Source: Selenomonadales bacterium (GTDB taxonomy: Bacteria; Bacillota; Negativicutes; Sporomusales; UBA7701). From it: a stretch of 64,000 nt of DNA. Below are positions 58,983 through 64,000 of this stretch, piece after piece; position 1 is the stretch's first letter, and each line of letters begins with the position of its first letter. A program made the position numbers and the translations under genes. The notes under the pieces are model-generated. The model saw nothing but the letters and a program-made list of their open reading frames with translations. It did no database searches and was not told where the DNA came from. The DNA is taken from the NCBI GenBank assembly GCA_029976065.1, contig JARKNV010000072.1, positions 36,385 through 100,384 of the forward strand. Direction: 5' to 3'.

Positions 58983-59363
58983 ATGACCATGCATATCGAC
59001 AAGATCCACCTCCTCGGCACCATCTTCAGTTTCGTCGTCCTGGCGTCCGTTTTCTTCCTCGTCCGCGAACGCCATCTCAAGGAAAAATACGCCCTCGTCT
59101 GGTTCCTCATCGGCTTTTTCATTCTCGTGATGTCGGTGTTCGAGGGCCTTATGGACTGGTTCGGCGACTTTATCGGCGTTTATTACGCCCCGTCGGCCTT
59201 TTTCGGGCTCCTCATCGCTTGCGCCTACCTCCTCCTCCTCAATATGAGCGTGAGCATTTCCCATCTCAAGATGCACAATAAAGCCCTCACCCAGGAACTG
59301 GGCCTGACCAAGCTGCGCCTCGAGGAACTCGAACAGAAGGTGAAAAGGACCGGCCATGATTAA
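58983..59363 (+). CDS. DUF2304 family membrane protein
   Basis: A 126-residue protein with three helices (IHLLGTIFSFVVLASVFFLV, ALVWFLIGFFILVMSVFEGL, and FFGLLIACAYLLLLNMSVSI) and a C-terminal coiled coil (residues about 100-122, LTQELGLTKLRLEELEQKVK). DUF2304 genes typically sit beside GT2 genes in surface glycan loci, as here, five bases after the GT2 stop. Their role is unknown; complex assembly or lipid-sugar flipping have been considered. ATG 58983 follows GAGGTGGTG. Confidence 0.85.
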   Translation: MTMHIDKIHLLGTIFSFVVLASVFFLVRERHLKEKYALVWFLIGFFILVMSVFEGLMDWFGDFIGVYYAPSAFFGLLIACAYLLLLNMSVSISHLKMHNKALTQELGLTKLRLEELEQKVKRTGHD

Positions 59364-59709
59364 ATATTTCGTGCTGCTCGCCAGTGTGGCCATGACCGTC
59401 GCCGCCAGCACGCTGCTCAAGCTCGGCAGCGCCGCGGTCGATTTCGACGGCGGACTGGGGGCTATTTTCAAGGGTTATATTTCTTCGCCCCTCATTGTCG
59501 CCGGCTTCGCCTCGTATGCGCTGGCCGCCCTGCTGTGGGTCTACTGCCTCGCCAATTTCGACCTGGGCTACGCCACGTTCGTGGCCAGCATCCAGTATGT
59601 AATGCTGCTCGCCGTCGCCATCGCCGTCTTTCACGAGCACATCAGCGTCCTCAAATGGCTGGGCAGCTTGCTCATCATGGTCGGCGTATTCTGCTGGCTG
59701 AAAGGATAA
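59356..59709 (+). CDS. Small EamA/SMR-like transporter (ArnE-like)
   Basis: A 117-residue four-helix protein resembling the ArnE/ArnF and SMR fold: IKYFVLLASVAMTVAASTLL, SPLIVAGFASYALAALLWVY, ASIQYVMLLAVAIAVFHEHI, LKWLGSLLIMVGVFCWLKG. In lipid A modification, ArnE-like proteins flip undecaprenyl-phosphate sugars. Its place between glycosyltransferase genes suggests it flips the lipid-linked sugar for the GT-C enzyme. It overlaps the DUF2304 gene by eight bases. Confidence 0.85.
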   Translation: MIKYFVLLASVAMTVAASTLLKLGSAAVDFDGGLGAIFKGYISSPLIVAGFASYALAALLWVYCLANFDLGYATFVASIQYVMLLAVAIAVFHEHISVLKWLGSLLIMVGVFCWLKG

Positions 59710-59715
59710 GGCAAG

Positions 59716-60771
59716 ATGTTCACGTGCGTCCCTTACAGCGACGACTTGCGGACCGGGTGGGACGAGCTCGCCCTCGCCCGCGGCACCGTTTATCACACCA
59801 CCGCCTTCCGACGCATTCTCGCCGACACCTTCGGCTACACCCCCGCCGACCACGCCATCCTCGACGCCGACGGCCGCATCGCCGCCCTGATCCCGCTGGT
59901 GATCGGCCGCAACCTGTGCCTGCGGCGGGCCGGCGTCTCCCTCCCCTTCGCCAACCACCTGGACATATGCGCTACTTCGACCGCCGCCCGCGCCGCCGCC
60001 TTCACCGCCCTGCCCGGCCTTGCCGCCGCCCACCGCCTGGCTTACCTGGAGCTCCGCCTGACGGACGAGGAGGGCGCGCCCGCGCCGGACGCCCCCGGCT
60101 GGGCCGCGAGCCGCGCCAATTATACCTTCCGCCTGCCCCTGGACGGCGGCGAGGATGCCGTCTTGGCCCTCTCCACCGCCGGCAATCGCAACCACATCCG
60201 CAAGGCCGCCAAAAACGCCCTGTTCGCCGCGTCCTTCGACCCCGGCAACCTGGACGGCTTTTACCGCGTCTACCGCCAACGGATGAAAGAGCTGGGTTCG
60301 CCCGCTCCCGCTATCCGTTTTTTTGAGGCCTTTTTCACCCACATGCCGGAGTACGCCACCCTCCTCACCATCCGCGACCGCGCCGGCGGCCGGGTCGTGG
60401 GCGGCATGCTCCTGCTCGCCAGCCCCGGCGACAACACCCTTTACTACCCTTACGGGGCCACCCTGATCGAATACAACCGCCACTACCTGGGCAACTTCAT
60501 GTACTGGGAAGCGGCCAAATACGCGATCGCCGGCGGTTTCGAGCACCTCGACCTCGGCCGCTCGCCGGCCGGGTCCGGCACTTACCGCTACAAGGAGCAG
60601 TGGGGCGCCCGCCCTGTGCCCCTCGCCTACCTCACCTACAGTCCGGGCGGCGCGGCCGCCGGTCCGCCCGACCGCGGCGCGTTGCGCCCCCTCGTCGATC
60701 TGTGGCGGGCGATTCCCGGCTTCGTGACCGACTTCGCCGGCCCCCGCCTGATAAAGTATCTGCTTCCCTGA
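59716..60771 (+). CDS. FemAB/GNAT-type acyltransferase, XrtA-locus type
   Basis: A 351-residue protein with two GNAT-like halves. The first includes YHTTAFRRILADTFGYTPAD and LPFANHLDICATS. The second includes GNRNHIRKAAKNALFAASFD, VVGGMLLLASPGDNTLYYPY and GFEHLDLGRSPAGSGTYRYK, with the final KEQWGARPVPL. This matches the FemAB-related family found in PEP-CTERM/exosortase exopolysaccharide loci. It probably N-acylates or aminoacylates an amino-sugar or lipid intermediate; the substrate is unknown. It lies six bases after the small transporter gene. Confidence 0.85.
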   Translation: MFTCVPYSDDLRTGWDELALARGTVYHTTAFRRILADTFGYTPADHAILDADGRIAALIPLVIGRNLCLRRAGVSLPFANHLDICATSTAARAAAFTALPGLAAAHRLAYLELRLTDEEGAPAPDAPGWAASRANYTFRLPLDGGEDAVLALSTAGNRNHIRKAAKNALFAASFDPGNLDGFYRVYRQRMKELGSPAPAIRFFEAFFTHMPEYATLLTIRDRAGGRVVGGMLLLASPGDNTLYYPYGATLIEYNRHYLGNFMYWEAAKYAIAGGFEHLDLGRSPAGSGTYRYKEQWGARPVPLAYLTYSPGGAAAGPPDRGALRPLVDLWRAIPGFVTDFAGPRLIKYLLP

Positions 60772-60798
60772 GCCAAATCCGCCCCTCCGGAGGATCTT

Positions 60799-61461
60799 AT
60801 GACCAAAGCCGACTGGCAGAATTACTTCGACCAAAAGGCCGCCACCCACGGCGCCTCCGTCAAGTCGTCCGACTACTACGACGAGGCCAGCTTTTTCATG
60901 CAGCGCGACAACATCCTCCACTGGCTGGGCGGCCTGAGCGGCGCCGTCATCCTCGACGCCGGCTGCGGCGTCGGCGCGTTCAGCGAACCGCTGGTCGCCG
61001 CCAACACCGTCCACGGCGTGGACTTTTCGGCCAAGAGCCTCGAATACGCCGCCGCCCGCGGCCTCGAAACCCAGGTGGGCGATCTGGCCGCCCTGCCGTT
61101 CGCCGCCGGCTTTTTCGACCTTGTCGTCTGCATCGGCGTCATCCAACTCATCGACGACCACCTGCCGGTGCTGCGCGAGCTGGCCCGCGTGACCAAGCCC
61201 GGCGGCACGCTGCTCGTGCAGACCCTGCACCGCGGCTCGCTGCAGCGCAAGCTGCTCGCCCTGTTCGAAAAGGGCCACAAGTTCGACAAGATGTATGCCA
61301 TGGACGCCCTCGCCGCCGATTTCGCCGCCTGCGGCTTCGGCACTCTGGAGTTTCTCAAGCTCTACCATCCCTTCTCCTTCGTGACCACCGGCGGGGCGGG
61401 CGAGTTGGGCGATTTCCTCTGCACGTCCTTCGCCCTGAAGGGACGGAAACGGCGTGACTGA
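60799..61461 (+). CDS. Class I SAM-dependent methyltransferase (glycan locus)
   Basis: A 220-residue Methyltransf_11-type enzyme. Motif I is VILDAGCGVGAFSEPLVAAN, the acidic SAM contact follows in VHGVDFSAKSLEYAA, and LVVCIGVIQLIDDHLPVLRE and LARVTKPGGTLLVQTLH complete the fold. It probably methylates a sugar or lipid in the glycan. GGAGGATC precedes the ATG, and it overlaps the deacetylase gene by eight bases. Confidence 0.85.
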   Translation: MTKADWQNYFDQKAATHGASVKSSDYYDEASFFMQRDNILHWLGGLSGAVILDAGCGVGAFSEPLVAANTVHGVDFSAKSLEYAAARGLETQVGDLAALPFAAGFFDLVVCIGVIQLIDDHLPVLRELARVTKPGGTLLVQTLHRGSLQRKLLALFEKGHKFDKMYAMDALAADFAACGFGTLEFLKLYHPFSFVTTGGAGELGDFLCTSFALKGRKRRD

Positions 61462-62314
61462 GGAGCCGGTCGCCAACCTCCTGACCTTCGACACGGAAGA
61501 ATGGTATCACGCCAACTATGACGGTCTCGATCCCGCCGCCCTGCGCGGCCGGGGCTCGAACTTCCCCGCCCAGGCCGACGCCCTGCTGGCGCTGTGCGCC
61601 GCCGCCGGCGCCAAGGCCACCTTCTTCGTGCTCGGCGCCGTGGCCGAGGACCACCCGGGCGTCGTGCGCGCCATCGCGGCCGCCGGCCACGAGATCGCCT
61701 CCCACGGCTACGGCCACGCGCTCGCGTACCGGCAGACGCCGGCCGAGTTCACCGCCGACGTCGCCAAGGCCAAAACCATTCTCGAGGATGTGACCGGCGC
61801 CGCCGTCCGCGGCTACCGCGCCCCGTCGTGGTCGATCGTGGCCGCCAATTACCATTACCTCGCCGCCCTGGAGGAGCTGGGCTTCGTCTACGACGCCAGC
61901 ATCTTCCCGGTCCGCACCTTCCTGTACGGCATCCCCGACGCCCCCACCAGCATCCACCACCCCGTCGTCGACGGCCGCACCCTTGCCCTGTGGGAGGTTC
62001 CCACCTCGGTCGTCAGCCTCGTCGGGCGCAATTTCGGCTATTCCGGCGGCTTCTACTTCCGCTTTTTCCCTGGCTTGTTCATCGAGTACGCCATTAAACG
62101 GGCCAACCGCCGCGGCGAGCCGGCCGTCGTGTACCTTCATCCCCGCGAACTCGACCCCGGCGAGCGCCGCCTCGCCCTCCCCGCTAAGGAGGCCTTCATC
62201 CATTACCACGGCCTCGGCGGGACAAAGGCTAAGCTGGCCGCGCTGCTGGACAAGTTCAGGTTTACGTCCGTGATCGACCATCTGAAAACGCTCGACCCGA
62301 CGATAGGAAAGTAA
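61454..62314 (+). CDS. Polysaccharide deacetylase, XrtA-associated type (DUF3473)
   Basis: A 286-residue NodB-fold enzyme without a signal peptide: NLLTFDTEEWYHANYDGLD (acidic metal site), EIASHGYGHALAYRQTPAEF (His pair), VRGYRAPSWSIVAANYHYLA, and a DUF3473-type end with GYSGGFYFRFFPGLFIEYAI and VVYLHPRELDPGERRLALP. This matches the deacetylases of XrtA/PEP-CTERM exopolysaccharide loci. It starts at GTG within the methyltransferase gene. A terminator follows, so it is the last gene of the glycan unit. Confidence 0.88.
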   Translation: MTEEPVANLLTFDTEEWYHANYDGLDPAALRGRGSNFPAQADALLALCAAAGAKATFFVLGAVAEDHPGVVRAIAAAGHEIASHGYGHALAYRQTPAEFTADVAKAKTILEDVTGAAVRGYRAPSWSIVAANYHYLAALEELGFVYDASIFPVRTFLYGIPDAPTSIHHPVVDGRTLALWEVPTSVVSLVGRNFGYSGGFYFRFFPGLFIEYAIKRANRRGEPAVVYLHPRELDPGERRLALPAKEAFIHYHGLGGTKAKLAALLDKFRFTSVIDHLKTLDPTIGK

Positions 62315-62343
62315 AAGCCCGCGTGCGCATACGCGGGCTTTTA
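62312..62343. terminator. Bidirectional terminator between glycan locus and cooS
   Basis: A 13-base perfect inverted repeat (TAAAAGCCCGCGT at 62312-62324 with ACGCGGGCTTTTA at 62331-62343) with T-runs on both strands lies between convergent genes. Confidence 0.88.
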
Positions 62344-62346
62344 CTT

Positions 62347-63708
62347 TTAGTGTAGAGTACCTGATGATAGACCCAATTCTTTGCGTTTCTTTTCGATATG
62401 GTCGACGTAGATGCCGACGGTTTTGTCGGCGGAGAGCTCGACCATGAGTTTGCCGAGGCCGAGGGTTTCGGTGGTTTCGGTGAGGGTTTTGACGACGAGG
62501 TCGCTGCCGGTGACGGAGGGGACGGGGGCGACGTGGACGAGCCAGCCGAGGGCGATGGCGGTGCAGGCGTCGGCGACGGCTTTCTGCTCGAGGTATTCGG
62601 GGGCGCCGATGACGAGGGGCAGTTTGTCGGTGTCGACGCCGAGGGCGTCGGCGAGCTCCATGGCGGTGTGGGTCATTTTGCCGATGTCGACGCAGGCGCC
62701 GTAGGAAAGGATAGGCGGGATGCCGAGGGCCTGGCAGACGCCTTTGAGGCCGGGACCGCATTCTTCGGCCGCCTGGGGCCGAGTGAGGCCGGTGTATTCC
62801 ATGACCGCCGAGGTGCAGCCGCCGGCAAGGACGAGGATGTCCTTGGCGATGAGGCCCTTGGCGATGCGGAAGATGTTGCTGCCGCCCTGGCCGTAGCGGG
62901 CGGTGGTGCAGCCGACGATGGTGGCGAGGCCGCGGATGCTGCCTTTGACGATGGCGTCGAGCAGCGGCTGCCAGGTGCCGCCGAGGGCGGCTTTTATGGG
63001 CTCGGTGCTGAAGCCGACGGTGCATTCGGTGGTGTACTGCGGGACATATATCTGGCGGTTTTCGGCCTTGCGCCGCTTGTATGCCTCGATGGCCATAGCG
63101 AGGATTTTGCCGGCCTGCTCGGCCATGCGCTCGGGGACGAATTCGACCGTTTCGGTGCCGGGCAGCCTGATGACCTCGTGGGTGCTGACCATGGTGGTGC
63201 CGAACCGCTTGGCGTACAGCGGCAGGGTGGGCACGGTGCAGTTGTAGTCGAACATGAACAGGTCGACGCAGCCGGTGGCGAGCAGGTATTCCTCGGACAG
63301 CCACTCGCCTTCCTGGCCGCCGTAGGCCGGCATGGCCTGGGTGCCGGCGTAATTCATGAGCTGCTGGCCTTCGCAGACGTGGCCGAGGACTTGGAGGCCG
63401 GCGGCGCCGGCGGCGCGGGCCTTTTCCTGCCATTCGGGCCGCGAGGCGAGCTCGATGACGGTGTGGGCGACGAGCGGCATGTGGCCGTTGGCGATGACGT
63501 TGATTTTGGCCGGGTCGAGGAGGCCCATGTTCTGGCGGGTGGTGTGGATTTTCTGGGTGCCCATGAGGATTTCCTGGAGGATGTCGAGGGCGAACAGGCC
63601 CTGGAATTCGTTGATGATGCCCAGCCGGACGGAGGTGAGGAGGAAATCGACCGGGTCGGCGCTGAGGTTGGTCATGCATTTGGTCTGGGCGAAGGCGACT
63701 TCGCCTGC
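62347..63708 (-). pseudogene. cooS: Ni,Fe carbon monoxide dehydrogenase (CooS), 5'-truncated
   Basis: The frame encodes the C-terminal two thirds of anaerobic CO dehydrogenase (442 residues from ATG 63675; full-length enzymes have about 630). All C-cluster ligand regions are present: NVIANGHMPLVAH, LGHVCEGQQL, MFDYNCTVPTLP, IVGCTTARYGQGGSN, LAGGCTSAVMEYTG and SYGACVDIGKMTH. The roughly 190-residue N-terminal region with the Cys ligands of clusters B and D is missing. CooS-like sequence continues in frame upstream of the ATG (AGEVAFAQTKC) up to a TAG at 63709-63711. There is no ribosome site or alternative start, which argues for a truncated gene, not a short functional variant. Confidence 0.8.
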
Positions 63709-63733
63709 GTTGTTATTCTAACGAAAACGCCGG

Positions 63734-63874
63734 CTATCGCAGTTTTCCATTTTCCCGCAATTTTTTAATCATTACTTCCACCAGTAAATCACGGTAAAGG
63801 GTTTCGGCAGCCGGATTGCTCCTTTCGGCATAACCGATAGAGTTTAGCCGATATTTGATTCCACAGCCAGGCAT
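63734..63874 (-). CDS. 46-residue small protein upstream of cooS
   Basis: A short frame beginning MPGCGIKYRLNSIG at ATG 63874, with a perfect AGGAGGTGA site, and ending at TAG 63734. The product is basic (ending VMIKKLRENGKLR) and probably helical after residue 22, with one Cys. An in-frame upstream ATG at 63919 has no ribosome site. Family not recognised. It lies about 25 bases upstream of the truncated cooS frame on the same strand, so the deletion that removed the cooS 5' end probably joined the two. The bases beyond 63875 show no further gene. Confidence 0.55.
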   Translation of the reverse strand: MPGCGIKYRLNSIGYAERSNPAAETLYRDLLVEVMIKKLRENGKLR

Positions 63875-64000
63875 ATGTTCACCTCCTGGGATATTATCTA
63901 CAGTATTAAGAATGTCCATGCAGGAATTTAGGTTACAAGTCTCCGGAAGGTACTGTCACACTCTTATTGGGGGCGGGATACTACTTAAGTTTATATAAAT

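Noticed and set aside
62347..63675. Functional short CooS variant
   Set aside because: Considered because the frame is intact, but CooS-like codons extend upstream of the ATG to a stop and there is no ribosome site, so truncation is the better reading; kept as an open question in the findings.

Overview
The window looks like the chromosome of an anaerobic, GC-rich, spore-forming Firmicute with a diderm envelope (class Negativicutes, probably Sporomusaceae). This is an inference from the gene mix: TRAP and tripartite tricarboxylate transporters, an RND efflux pump with its membrane-fusion protein, a CBO0543-type membrane protein, a carbon monoxide dehydrogenase (CooS) remnant, Nif11-type peptides, and AGGAGG-type ribosome sites with frequent GTG/TTG starts. 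No rRNA, tRNA or CRISPR array was seen.

Layout. 1-6.2 kb (minus strand): a partial small gene, a YitT-type membrane protein, glutamate dehydrogenase, and a 980-residue protein joining receiver-like domains to a PEP-synthase-type ATP-grasp. 6.5-8.0 kb (plus): exonuclease III and ureidoglycine aminohydrolase. 8.2-12.7 kb (minus): a TRAP transporter and an MFS carboxylate transporter. 12.9-15.8 kb: a CsoR-family repressor, CcdA with a ResA-like thioredoxin, and lgt behind a long palindromic leader. 16.0-17.3 kb: an IS3-family element whose transposase is frameshifted. 17.5-24.0 kb (minus): a carboxylate catabolic operon made of a FadR-type regulator, aconitase-family dehydratase subunits, TctCBA and an HpcH/HpaI aldolase. 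24.7-29.2 kb: RND pump plus fusion protein. 29.6-32.9 kb: three membrane proteins of unknown function, two of them paralogues. 33.2-36.7 kb: a MORN-repeat protein, an orphan histidine kinase, a Nif11-type peptide, an Arg/Glu/His-rich exported protein and a likely 6S RNA. 37.0-40.5 kb: methyltransferase, BASS transporter, ilvD. 40.6-45.9 kb: a second TRAP operon with its own cupin-PocR histidine kinase and AraC-type response regulator. 46.4-51.0 kb: EamA transporter, M19 dipeptidase, DUF1848 protein, polysaccharide deacetylase, HPP protein. 51.2-54.0 kb: GlcD/GlcF-type 2-hydroxyacid oxidase. 54.1-56.8 kb: second Nif11-type peptide, YdjM-like membrane hydrolase, polyferredoxin-like protein. 57.0-62.3 kb (plus): seven tightly packed genes for a cell-surface glycan, two of them of the kind found with XrtA/exosortase polysaccharide loci. 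62.3-63.9 kb (minus): a 5'-truncated cooS and a small protein.

The common theme is scavenging and oxidation of small organic acids: three binding-protein-dependent transporters, a dehydratase/aldolase route, a glycolate/lactate-type oxidase, and sensors beside the transporters. In all three transporter operons a strong hairpin lies directly after the solute-binding-protein gene, which probably makes that protein more abundant than its membrane partners. Noncoding features of interest are a family of long palindromic elements (three copies, one filling the lgt leader), a second structured intergenic region near 24.5 kb, and a 16-bp direct repeat flanking one Nif11 gene.
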